A DNA stretch of 64,000 bases from Raphanus sativus (taxonomy: Eukaryota; Streptophyta; Magnoliopsida; Brassicales; Brassicaceae): assembly GCF_000801105.2 (NCBI RefSeq), contig NC_079514.1:10478001-10542000 (forward strand). The letters are read 5' to 3'. Made by a program: the position numbers and the translations under genes. This document shows, piece by piece, positions 46,526 through 59,464 of the stretch (position 1 is the stretch's first letter; each line of letters opens with the position of its first letter). Below the pieces are notes generated by a model that was not told the origin of the DNA, searched no databases, and saw nothing but the letters and a program-made list of their open reading frames with translations.

Positions 46526-49093
46526 ATTCTATCCCAACTTCAACCTGAAACGGCGATTTATGAGACATGGATTTCAGCGATTTTCAATGTTTGGGGACTG
46601 GAAGTTAAAAAAAAAATTGACACCCTTTTGTCCAATATCATTTGGTTAGTGATTAGTGTTTCTGATTTTTATTTTTATTTTTTGAGGAAAAAACCAAATA
46701 TATGTTCGTTTCCTTTATTTCCGATCTCATATTCTTTTTCCTCCGTAACCGTTGAAGTATTTTCTCGGTTTGGTTAAAACTTAATTATAAAATATTATGA
46801 AAATATACTATAAATTTATGTTTGTTCGATTTTGTAGGGATACTAAACAACCGAAAACTACAGTCAACCAAACCAAAATAAAATAAACTGGAATGAACCA
46901 AAAATCGAAATCCCATACATCAACATATTAGCGATAAACAAACGGATTAATAAATTTTCTTTTCTTTTAGCAAAAAAAAAAAATTTCTTTTCTCGATTAA
47001 CACACACCGCTAGCGTTTTTTTTGGCAAGAGACTGAGCTTGAAAAATGAACCTGATTTTTTAAACATATCTGCAAACACAATTTAGAAAGTTGTTATTTT
47101 TTAAAAAATATCATTTAATTAATTATTTCAACCAATCGTAAAAACTCTAAGATTATTTCAATGGTTACACAATATCCAATAAATAAAAAGATGCATTAAA
47201 ATATGTAAACTACTTATATTGTGAAACAAATGTTTTTTTCTAAAACTACTTACAATTAGAAACATAGGGAGTATGAGTTTCACTAAAAGAAATAAGTTTT
47301 TTCATAGAAAACTAGATTTTGATCTGCAATTGGAAAAGATGAATTTATTTTTAAAATTAAATAAACTCTTTTTAAATGAATATACATATAAAATAGTGTA
47401 TAGGTCTAGACACATTTATCACAAAACCAAAATTGAAAAGAATTTCATAATAACCGAGCAGATCCTATATCTTTGCAGCCAGAATACTGAAACTTGACCG
47501 AAATCAAATCAACTGGGTACTTGAATTTAAAATACAAATTATATACTTACAAATAATAATTATATTTAATATATAAATAACTAAATATCCTAAAACTAAT
47601 ATTTATTAACCAAATTACCCGAAAAATTGAATTACCCAAATATTTTTAGTTAAAATATTAAAAATATCCAAATTATCTGATATTTTTATTTCGAACAAAC
47701 CGAATTACCTGATATCTAAACTGAAAACCTTAAATTATCTATTAATCTGAAATTACCTGAAAAAAACAGAATCGAATTGGAACATAGTTGGACCCAATTT
47801 TTGGGATATTAACTGGTTTCCAACTTTGCTACAGAACCAAACCAAAACTTAAATAACCCAACTGATGAAACCAAATGTTTCCTAAATTTATAGAACCAAA
47901 ACACTAAAAACAAAAATACCCGAACCAAAAACGAATGTTGGGGACTAATAGTGCATCTACACTTATATGGTGAGAAGAAAGCATTCTATTTTACAAATTA
48001 TTAAACTTATATTATTGGAGATACATATGTGGTTTATAGGCAAAGTAAAATATAAGAAGTGTTTTTATATCTGATTCAGATCCGTGGTTGAATAAGTAAA
48101 CCTGTAATGTATATAATATTGTCAAGCTTATGTTTTTTATGTTGCATTCTATCAGAGGTCCTACTAGCTGATATGTTTCCACAAAATTTGGATTTAATGA
48201 AAACCTATTAATTAAAAATTGGATAAAATCCAAAACCCGCCGTTAACCTGATACTGGTTGCCCCGGTAAGATCCATAAAACTGATAACAATTATGAAAAA
48301 ATGATTAAATTTCTCATGTATTTTATAATACTATATAAAACAAAATAACTATTTTATTTGTCCAGATAAAAACCCAGAAAAGTCTGATAACATTTTAAGA
48401 AAAAATTGATTAAGCTTTTCATGTATTTTATAATAATACATAAAACTAAATATACTATTTTATTTTTTCATATGAAAAGTACATGTATATAAAATTAGAT
48501 TATAGTTTAGAAATATACGAAATATGGTTTAGTATATATGGTATAGAAGTTTATGGAAATATTGTTTTTAAACGTCTGATTAATTATGTTATTACAATGC
48601 TGGGAAATATTACATAAACGATTTTACAGTCGACACTTCTACCACCTTATGAGAATACATGTTTGACTGCGTCACTCCGAACCGTCCTATGAGATCCATG
48701 TTCGATGATATGCCATACACCATGATGAAGATCTCTTGTAATCATTTTCTCCATAATCTGCATAATTTACGTTTTTTGAGGTTTGAACCTTAAACCTCCT
48801 GGTGTAAAAGCATTAATGAATTCTTAGTTAAACTACTCGATTAAGGGAACTTCCACATGGAAATATGGTTTAAGGTATAAGGTTTGATTTATACTGTAAT
48901 TATGATAAAAATCTCTAGAAAATATTGGACAAATACATAAATTCAAGAGTATACATGAAAATAGTGAGAGTCGAATAAGGATATAATATATGGTTTATGG
49001 TATAGAGTTTTGGTGTGTATTGAACATATGCATAATACCTTTGGACATATTTTGTAAGTTCATGCATAGATTTAAAAAAAAAACTGCATGAAT
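46526..49093. other. Intergenic AT-rich DNA
   Basis: No gene. Around 47500-47940 there are many ACCCAAA/CCAAAAC words of low-complexity type. Two diverged copies of a roughly 100-base unit (TTCTCATGTATTTTATAATA near 48310 and TTTTCATGTATTTTATAATA near 48417) form an old tandem repeat. Confidence 0.4.
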
Positions 49094-49331
49094 AACATAC
49101 CAACTAATTTAATTATTACCAGTAGTATTTTTGTTTTTTTTATGTTTGTGTTATTTATATAGGTCGAAATATGTACATTGCATATTATTAATTTTTTTTG
49201 ACTTTTTCCTAACATACCAACTAATTTGATTATTACCAATAGTATTTTTGTTTTTTATGTTTGTGTTATATATATAGGGCGAAATATGTACATTGCATAT
49301 TATTAAATTTTTTTTTGACTTTTTCCTAACT
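49094..49331. repeat. 117-bp tandem duplication
   Basis: Blocks starting AACATACCAACTAATTT lie at 49094 and 49211, with scattered base changes and small indels. Each ends TTTTTGACTTTTTCCT. Confidence 0.88.
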
Positions 49332-52300
49332 TAATGAAGTGAATAATTGCACTCAAAATATTGAGTGTAAAAGGGTATGTTAGCTGCCAAAATATTGGGT
49401 GATATAATGATAGGCAGGTTGGTTGTTCCCTTTTAATAATATTGATAATTTTGATTAAGGTAAGTATACAAAGATATACTAAGTTTCCACTGAACTGGTT
49501 TCAATTTATAAGTAGATTTTTAATATGATTTTGTTTTAATAGTATAGATAAAAAGATTGGTGAAGTCTGGTGTGGTTTTTATTAGTTAAAATCCTCTTGA
49601 ATAACAATGGAGAGATGTATCTTCACGTCAAATCTGGTGACATATATTTAGAATCCGCGATTACTCCTTTTAATCATTGATCAATCAAAGCTTCAACTAG
49701 GCACAACCGTGGGATGATAGGACCAATCAGTTTGACTGCTAGTCTTACCGTCCGGTCTTCTTTTCCATTTTTTATTTAATTTATCGAAAACAAAACTTTG
49801 ACGGACAAGAAACTGAAATGGTCCACTTGAGATCGTTAAGATCATGAATGCGAAGGACCAGTGAGAAATTAAAGCTTTTAGAATCGGGTGGTTTAGAGAG
49901 AACAAGGACCCATGCATGCCAAACGTACGAGAGAGGCTGGATCGTCCAGCGAAATTACTTCCCTTGTTGTGGAGGAGAAGAAGATGCACACTTACCAGAC
50001 ATATGGACCACAGTTCCTTATTTTCACCAATATTTTTACGATGTCTATTTTTCTAATTTAGTTTCAAACTTATTTCCCTCATCATTTGTCTAAATGAAAT
50101 ATCAACTCAACTACAAATAAGTAATTTAAATCTTACTTCAAAATATAAGAAACATGAAAGATGCTATACTATACAAATGAGGCACCTTATGTATCAGTTG
50201 TTTTTTTATTGACTTCATGTATTATTTGAAAAAAAAAAGTATTATTTGTTAGTGCTATGGTTTTAATTAGTTTATAGTCTTTACTACTGAAAGTGTTTTG
50301 TCTTTGAATTATATTAGTTCTAGTCTCTGCAGTATCTGGATTTTGTCATTTTAAAACAGAAAGTATAATATATGTATATGTTTCCGTTGTACATATATAT
50401 TCATTTTGGTGATGAATAATAACAAAATGGCTCCTCCACTTGGTTTGAGTCACCGGCATTTGATCCCAACTCATCGGCATGAGATAAAAAATGTGAGCTT
50501 ATTTTGAGGCAAAAATTAATAATTAGTACAATTTAGAGTGTTAACGGAGTCTATTTATATTATTATTTTTTTTTGAAAAGAGAGTCTATAATTATATTTT
50601 TTTTTTGTAACTGAGTCTATTTATATTGCTGACTAAAAAAAAACTTAAAGCTCGTTAAACGAAAAGATGATGTGGCCGACTTAGAGAGTTAGCACGAATT
50701 GTACGTACATTAGTTCATCTAGATTACACTAGAAATTGGATCCTTTAACGGTTCGAGCTTCCGAATGAAGTTTAAAGCGTGAAGTAAACTAGAAATAAAA
50801 AGTGGCCATGAAAATGCAATTATTCAAAACTGCGTCAAGTTCATGCTAAAAGATCTCTCAAGAAATAAAATGGAAGTATTATTTAAAACCTAATTTATTT
50901 GAACAATCCAATGGACCCCCCCCCCCCAACAAATTACTATGTGTCTACTATTAATTGGCAGTCTTTATCATGTGATAATTATTAAATCGTAATTCCTCCG
51001 TTTCAAATTATATACCGTTGTAGAGCAAAATTTTTGTTTTAAAATAAGTGTCGTTTTCGGTTTTTAATGCAAAATTTATTGAAAATATTCTCTATTCTAT
51101 TTTTATATTGGTCGATGTGTATTGGTAATAGTATTTTTATTTTGGAAATATGTAAAATTAAATATTTTCTTAATCTGTGTGCAAAGACTTAGAACGATAA
51201 AAATATGAAACGGAGGGAGTACTATCTTTTTACCTGAGAGCACATATACTTATTTTTTTTGTTGTTGGCAGCAGCACAGAGATATTTTACAGATATAGTA
51301 CTTCATTTGTATAGTGCATGAAAATCTGGTCAAATATATTATGATCTTTCCCAGTCATGTGTATAATTAAGATATATATGGACGCAACCATCTATACCGT
51401 TTACTATCGAAGAGCACCACTTTCCAACACGATTTGGTTGACAAGCTAACTATATAATTCAGAGCCAAGGAAAAAGCACAAACTAATAAAAGGCAAAATT
51501 AAAGAAAAAGAGCTTCAGAGAAAAAAAAAAAAGCAGAAACATGATTTGAAAAAAGCAAAGTGCTTCCTATGTTCAAAATGTGGGACTGGAAACTATAAGG
51601 ATATATCAAATCTGTTTGCCTACTTGGGGCCAGCCACTACTAATTACTTCACCAAAATTTTAATTAAAACAAAAAGTGATGTTTAAAATTAATGATTTGA
51701 TGTTGACAAAAATAAAATACAAAGATTTGATTTGGTATCTGAATATCTGATATTGTTTCCTAAAATTTCCCCAACAGCTTGCCAAAAGTGTAGGCCTCCA
51801 GCTTGTTACTTGTGTGCCTTTTGCAAAAGTAAATTTTCTGTAAGATCCTTGTTCTTTTTCCTTTTCCCTTATGCTTTTCCCGAATTTTCTTTCATTTCAC
51901 ACATTAATATATGTTTTCCAATGGATTAAAGCTTCAGAATTTCAATGGGTATATATATTTCAATGAAACGCAATTTCGTTTGGATCTGAATTCTGTATAA
52001 GCTACCTGACAGAAAATCATAGACCGCAATCTAGATGAAGCCACATGGTTTTGTATCAGTATACATTCTCTAATCACGTGGCTATTAAGGTCACATGGCC
52101 AGTGGTCCAAAGACTAAGAAGAAATATATAATTACTGATAATTACAGAATGGTCTTAAATTCAAAAAGCATTACTGGTTACATATTTTTGATTAAAACCC
52201 AGTTTCATTATATGTCTCGGTCTTTTGTAGCCAAAAGCTTATAATTCAGTAGTGAAGTAAACAAGAAATGCTCTAAAAATCGTTAGGCGATAGTAAGGAT

Positions 52301-53422
52301 TCCTTATAGAGAATTATTGTTTAGTCGGGTGTCTATATTCATTCTTTAAATGTCTAGATCAATTTTATAATTAGTTAATTTGAAAAAATTGTTTCATTTA
52401 TATCCACCTAAACTGATTTTTAAAACACTATGAATACATACTCCCTTCCCGATTTAGTTTTTTTTTCTTGTTCTATAAAGATATATTTTCTATATTTTAG
52501 TGTATTTTTGTATATTTTTAAAATGTATTACTTAAAAATATTTGAATTGATTAAATATCATTGGTTGATAATTATTGGAAAATGTATAGTAAAATAAATA
52601 AATAAAAATAATTGTAAACATACATTATAGTTTTAATATACTTAATACTCCAGAAATTTGTATTTCCAAGGAATGGAGTGTAAATGTAATTTAAATAGTT
52701 TATTCTATTTGATAAACTTACAAACTACAAAACTTATACTGGTACAGAATCACTATGCAGAATCTTATTAAATAAGGATTTGACTTTAGTATCATCAGTC
52801 TTCGTAGGGTTTTCAGAAAAAAACTAATTGGGTCTGTACCATAATAAATTACCCGTAACCAATTTTTTTAAATCCGATCCGGATATTGAGCCGGATGACT
52901 TTCCAGATCACCGGATTATTAGATCGACTGCGAATAAACCGCAAACTAATAAATTAATTTATTTTATTTTATAATAATATATTAGCCATGAAAAAAAACT
53001 AAAATTAAATATTTTTACATGTTTTTCAAAACATAAAATAATAGTTTGGATATGTATATATTTTATGACATCTAAAAGAAATATCAAAATTTATAATTCA
53101 TAAATATCTAAATATCTAATATGAATAATAAATTAAACTTCAAATTCAAAATAAATCAAAAATAAAACATCATTGAAATAATTTTTCAATAAAAAAATAA
53201 TGTAACACCAAATCACATCAACTAATTTTAGTAGAGATCACCAGAGAAAGAAGAAGATGACAATAAAACTGAAAAAGTGTAAATCTAATTTTTAATTGGA
53301 AATTTCGAATATAAAATAAAATCTAAAAGCATAGTTCAAATAAAAGTAAAAGTTATCCGGTTCAACCAATATTCAACCGGTATCGGGTTTTAGTGAGTTT
53401 TTATGGGTTTTTAAATATTAGA
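49332..53422. other. Intergenic DNA without a recognised gene
   Basis: A minus-strand Helitron-like 5' end (TTTTAATAGTATAGA then T) lies at 49534-49548. A C12 run is at 50916-50927. A Cys-rich exon-like piece is at 51778-51839. The stretch 49690-49990 is less AT-rich but has no recognisable protein. From 52850 to 53420 there are ATCCGG and ACCGGTT words typical of Brassicaceae transposon debris. Confidence 0.4.
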
Positions 53423-54000
53423 CTAGATTCTTACTCGTCCTTTAAAGGGCGGGTATATTTTTGTTTTAATTTAATTCTCATATTTGTGTTTTCTTTGTGA
53501 TTATATTTTTATTTTTCTTTGTAATCATATTTGTATAAATTTTAAGTAAAATATATTTTTATTAAATAGTAGCAATTTAAAAATTGATCCGGTATATTGC
53601 CGGCCGAACCCGCCAATCCGCGGGTTTCAATATTTTTTTGGTCAAAAATATGATCCGTACAACCCGCAAACAAATAATTTGTACCGGCACCTGTTCATTT
53701 AATTTTGCGGATATCCGCAGGTTATAATTTTTTCTAAACTAATTATTTAATTTAATTATTATAAATATATAAAAATATATTTATAATAAAAATTATAAAT
53801 TATAAATTTATAATTGTTTTTTAAATTACCATATTTTTTAAAAAGTGTTTACTTTTCTTTTTATTTTTATTTACCAACTCACACTAACTCCGAATAAAAT
53901 ACTCATAACCCGCATCTGCAAATCGATTTTTCAAATAGTTGAACCAAGTTTATGATTCAACTAATATCAATGGAACATGATCCAAAATTAATAGTATAGA
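53423..54000 (-). mobile_element. Short non-autonomous Helitron, 578 bp
   Basis: On the minus strand it starts TCTATACTATTAAT after A and ends with a decayed hairpin (CCCGCCCTTTAAAGGACGAG), then TAAGAATCTAG before T. The flanks are A on the left and T on the right of the plus strand, as expected for A|T insertion. It has no coding capacity. Confidence 0.75.
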
Positions 54001-55548
54001 TATATAAAGTAGCATGTTATATTAATCAAAGAAAATGTTGAAATTTTCGAAATAAAAATTAAGATTATTGAATAACATTAAGATTATTTGGTTTGTATAC
54101 TGACAAAATGAGTAAACATAGCGGAATAATATACTAATGTCACAGTAATGATTATTTTTATATGTAACCGTGGGATTTATGTATTAGAAAGAAGTTGATA
54201 GCCATAATTATGGATTCTATTTAAAGAGTGGTTATAAAACATATATTAGAAGTTGATAGCGATAATTATGGATTCCATTTAAAGGGTGATTATAAAACGT
54301 ATATTAGGATGCAGTTAGAAAATATATGTAAGTATGTAACATAAAAAATAATTATTGGACACAATTTCATATTAATTGGTCATACTTCAACTTTAATAGT
54401 ATTGATTTTTTACAAAAACCAAACCGAATTTGTGTTAGATCACCGGATTTACCGGTTCAAATGCGGGTCCAGGTGGATTTCAAAACAATGCCCTTAACTG
54501 ATATTTATTTTTCATTTTAAAATATTTGAATGAATACAATATTATACTAATTGGCTTTAAATTTATATATGTCACTGACTGAACGACGTTGGGTTATTGA
54601 CATTCATCACATGGGCATATTGTATATTCTTGACAGTGAAATTATTTTTATTTTGCCGTCGTAGAACATACGGTTTCAGATGACAAAAAAAGAACATACT
54701 GTTTCACAACGGTTTTGCTGATTTTTATGAAATACATTTTATACGCAAAATCCTACTAATACGGCCAAGATAACAAAACCATGATGAAATCTAAACGGAA
54801 CATTCCATTTGACATGAGAGCTACGATATATTTATATAGCTATATCTAGTTTAATTTTAAATATGTGACAAAATTTTCATGTGGAGACCGTACATCTAGC
54901 AATAATTGGAAAAAGGGCCAGCAGAATTATAAATGTGAGGTCTTATTTTCTGACGAATGTATAACACAGTGGTCCATATCTATGATACTTCTACTAGGGA
55001 ATGAAATCATTTCGACAGCGAAATTTTCATTGACACATTCATTGGACATTTTTCTTAGTTTTTATTTATAACAATTGACTTACTCTTATATTAGTTAAAA
55101 AGAGCAAGAGTTTTAGCTAAACATATTATGTATATAACAAAAAAACTCAACACTATACCCTGCCATAAAAAATTGAACCGAAAAAAGCTAAGAAAAACAA
55201 AGAGCATACCTAACTAAGGAAACTAAAGAAAATGAAAGCATTGAAAGAAAGTGTAGAAAGATTTACAAAGTGGGTTATAAGCATGCAAAGAGAGAGAGGG
55301 TCCCCTCCTCTCCTTGGGGCAGATGATCATCAATTCCCACCACGTTCACTCTCACTAAATTTCCTTTTCATTCTTTCTTTCCTCAAAACTGCATTGCAGC
55401 TGGAGATAAGTCTTAATTTACATCACTCCCCAATCCTCCCCTTGAAACCCAAACCATCAATTTGCTTCTTTGATCGCTACCCGTCTTCAAGTTATATCGT
55501 TTTCTGATAGAAACATTTCATCTCTCAACCGTCTAGTATTAATCTACT
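54001..55548. other. Intergenic DNA downstream of the YUC6-like gene
   Basis: A 58-bp tandem duplication is listed at 54190-54305. A Helitron 5'-like end (CTTTAATAGTATTGA then T) is at 54391-54405. The segment 55230-55510 is less AT-rich and open for 91 codons, but lies just past the 3' end of the YUC6-like gene and shows no protein features. Confidence 0.4.
54190..54305. repeat. 58-bp tandem duplication
   Basis: Two copies starting AGAAGTTGATAGC (54190 and 54248) with about five base differences. Confidence 0.88.
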
Positions 55549-58242
55549 CTAGGCTTGATCAGGTTTTCTTGACATGAACACTTGTATATGTCTATGGGCT
55601 TGATCAGATTTTCTTGAACACTCGTATATATTTTGAGCTATTCTCTTTGCATCCATTGATGCTCCAGAAATCCCACGTTTTGTGAACCCCACCGCATATA
55701 GCCCACATTCCCCTCTCCATCCCTCCGGAAACTCTTGTATTGGGAACCCATCTTTCTTACTAAACATTTTATTCTCCTGCAAAATTATTTGTTTATTAAG
55801 AAAATATGTAATGCGGCTTCTCGATATAAATATTTGTATATTCCTACGAAAAGATAATTTTAATAAAGATTTTAGTGATCGTTTTAAACAAAAGTGGGCA
55901 TATGTAAAATAACTATACTGGAAAAAAAACTATATTATCATTATTGACCACCTTTAGCCAAGAGGGTACGTTGCTTTTGTAGCCAGTTGCCAATATTATG
56001 GCGTCAAATTTCTCCGTTTTCCCGTTATCGAACTCGACTTCGTGCCGTTTTAACCTTCTTATCCCGGAACAAACCTTTTGTTGTTAACAAATCAAATATC
56101 ACAATCAGTAAACTGGTTATTAGCGTATATATTATATGATATATAATATTTGATTGAGATATACGGTACCTTGATATCTCCTGTTTTGATCTTGGCAAGC
56201 GTCCCCACGTCTAGAACCGGGGTTTTGCCGGTGAGATTTTTGAGCTCTAGTGGACCTAACCGGGGTCGGTTAAGACCTAACAGGGTGGTATCCCCAAGGA
56301 TGAACCAGGAAACAACCAAGAGGAAACGGTCAACGAGCCGGATGGGCAACCATTTGAGTAACAACATGGACAGCCCAAAAGTTGAAGTACCCAACATCTC
56401 TCGTGGTAGGACGTGCACCTTCACCAGTTAAAAAAAAGTCGATCAGCAAATATGGATTCTTAAAACTACGGAAGAGAAAATCATATTCTACGTACCTATA
56501 TTTTAGTATATTTCTAAGATGTTAAGAGACTATGATATGATTCGATTCGTGTGAGAATGTTTGCGCGTGCTTATGATAATCCAATAAAGTTTGTGTTCTG
56601 ATAGTTCTCATTCTCTATTATAAAAATAGTATTTCCGTTACACAGAAATTAGGTAAACCTCTTTATTTATAAAAGTTATACTATTAACAAATTGTTGGAA
56701 CTTGAAGTCACAAGGGCCTAAAAAGACAGAATAAAATCTTAAAGATGAATACCAGCCTTTGTATTTTTCAGTATATTTCTTTTAAAACAGATTAATAAAA
56801 AAAAATCAAGTGTGAATATAATCAAACTGAAACGCAAAAGAATTATAAATTATTTTCGAATTGTCACTGTAAAACCACAAAAAATTAAACAGCGTGCACA
56901 AACGATTATTCTGAAATCTCCAGCTAGTATTAAAGCGACACTAATGATTAAACTACAATTAGTTTGTATAAATAATTGAGCTCTTTATGAAAATAGTACA
57001 CAATCAAAGAGGTTTTTTGAAAAACATTATTGTTGATAATAAAATCTTGTTAAAGGGATTCGACTAAAAGAAGAGTAAAGAAACTTTTGAAAAACAATAA
57101 TCTTCAAGTTAATGATGTTTAAGATCAAAGTTCTTTTCATCTTTTCAAATATTTGAGGAACATATTTTTGTTCTCGCTAAAATTCGTTTTAACTAGAACA
57201 TCTTAAACATATTTCATAAACGGGATATTATCTAGTACAATCAAAAATCACAATAATCTATTTATACTTATGTCGACAAAAATTCAGGGAAAACACAAAA
57301 TCCTTAAAGTTGTAAAATTAGAGAAAAGTTTGCAACATATCTTGGGTTAAAAAGTTAAGTTAGGAATATCAGAAGATCAACTCGAATAAAAGAAAAAATA
57401 TATATATTATATGTGACCTTTTCTTTAGCATAGAAGAACACTCTACCAAACGTGAAAGAGCCAAAAAAAGTATATCGAAAACGCATAAGCAAAGTTAATT
57501 TAATCTCCAAACTTCTTAAAATAAGAAAAAAAAATACTTACAGCGTCTCTGACAACGAGAGAAGGCTGAGCACCGAAGTTGCATAGATCCAAACAAACCT
57601 CCATGCCGGAGTTTCCACATCCGACGACCAAAACTCTTTTTCCGGCGAAATCTCCACCAGTCTTATAATGACTCGTATGCTTAACTATCCCCGTCGCCGC
57701 AAACTTCTCCATCCCCTCAAACCTAGGGACAACAGGCTCTGCATTCTCCCCCGTGGCAGCTACCAACCACCGGCAAACATACTCCATCATGCCATCTTTA
57801 CCCACGCTCCTCACTCGCCACTCCCGAGGTTCTCATCAAACTCCGCCGACTCAACCGTCTGACCAAACTCCGGTCGTATATCGAACCTACGAGCGTAGTC
57901 CTCGAGGTACTCGATGAACTGCTGTTTTGTCGGATAAGTTGGGAAGTCAGTAGGAAAGGGCATAAGCGGAAGCTCACAGAATTTCTTTGGAAGGTGAAGA
58001 CGGAGGCGGTCGTATGTCTTAAGCTGCCACAGTGACGCTATGCAGTTTGATCTCTCGAGTAATACGAAGTTATTCCTTTCTCTTTGAGACAAGCCGCCGT
58101 CGCTAGTCCCGACGGTCCAGCGCCTACGATCACTGGTCCGGTGAAGACGCAGATGCGGCGTTTGTGACGTCATCATGCCGTGGTTGGAGGACAAGTTGTC
58201 ATTTGCTAGTTTTCCTTCCATCTCTCTCTTCCAATCCATCAA
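55549..58242 (-). pseudogene. YUC6: YUCCA6-like flavin monooxygenase with frameshifted exon 1
   Basis: YUCCA enzymes turn indole-3-pyruvate into auxin (IAA) with FAD and NADPH. Four exons: 58242-57542, 56418-56170, 56074-55952 and 55776-55549. Introns are GT-AG with intact phases; intron 1 is about 1.1 kb. Exons 2-4 are open and conserved ([51 protein letters not shown]). In exon 1 the NADPH motif GCGNSGMEV is in frame, but three one-base changes break the chain: an extra base near 58161-58163, a loss near 58064-58068 and a loss at 57821-57822. Between the first two, about 33 codons are misread, and the FAD motif GAGPSG (58107-58124) lies in another frame. The third leads at once to TGA, so about 143 aa would be made. 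Either a young pseudogene or assembly error. The C-terminus has a small tandem duplication. Confidence 0.85.
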
Positions 58243-59420
58243 GAAAGCTAAACCAAGAATCGTTCTTCTTTTTTGTTCCTCTCTTGTTTTCTTATGTATT
58301 TGTAATGTATTCTAAGTACTTATTCTTAAGAGGATACGAGAAGGGTTTGTAGTTTAGAAGTGATGGTGGTGGTGACAGTATTTAAGGGCAAAGGAAAGAT
58401 TGAACAATTTGACATTTAAAAGCATGGAGTAAGAATAAAAAGAGGGATGGTAAAGAAAGGTGTTTCTTAATTTTTATAATTGATTTCCTGAAGAGAATAA
58501 TTAATATTATGCGATGGGAATCAAAGAGGTTAGGGTTTGGATTGAGTCTGCTGAAACGAGGGATAGAGAGATAGAGAGAGATCTTATCCAAATAAGAAGA
58601 ATGAGTAAAGAGACTGAGAGATTATCGTTGATTTATGTTTTGCTGAGAGTGGAAACCGGAGGATGATCAGAGAACTACGGGTCTCTTAAATCACCATTAA
58701 AACTTATAGAGAGGGGTATAAATTGTAGTTGTGACTTGTGATGTGACTATCTCTTATATGTGTATATATTTATGTCCTTAAAATACTTAAATAGGAGTTT
58801 ATATATTTAATGGAGTTCTCTTTTTTTTTCCACCTATGAGATTTTTGTGTTCAACTCCACTTTTTGACTCTTTACCTCATTGAAATCTCAACGTTTGATA
58901 AGTAATCTTTTGATTCTCTTATGATCACTTAAATGTCTCCACAATATGAGTTTTATACAATAAAGAGTATTTGTATTTTTGTGTCTATTACATCAGTTTT
59001 CATTATATGCCTTTAACAAAGTATCATATTTTACATTTAACAATATACCATCTACGGTGAGCATATATATTCGAGTGATCTCAATAAAAGAAAATCTAGC
59101 CCACAACATATACAATAGCCGGCCATCCTGCAAATTTTCAGAACTTTCAATAAAGATCTAGTCCACAACATATTCAATTTGCAGTCGGTTACCCATCAAC
59201 TGCTTCTTCTGCATTTTATGTCATGAATTTGTTAATGGTTTTGGGAGGAACGTTCCTCCGACAATTCGAATTTTTCTATATATTCTACGCGACTGTTTAA
59301 TAACTTTTGACCTATATATATTTTTTTTCACGAATGCTAGTATGCTACAATGAAAATCAGATTATATCAAGTTTTTAAATTAAAATATAATGTTACTAGA
59401 AGCGAAAGAGAAGAAATGAA

Positions 59421-59464
<44 letters not shown>

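Noticed and set aside
49690..50093. Two overlapping frames of 81 and 98 codons as genes
   Set aside because: No recognisable protein, no splice or promoter signals; probably chance frames in less AT-rich DNA.
55232..55507. 91-codon frame as a small gene
   Set aside because: No domain, atypical composition, directly past the YUC6 3' end; no support for translation.
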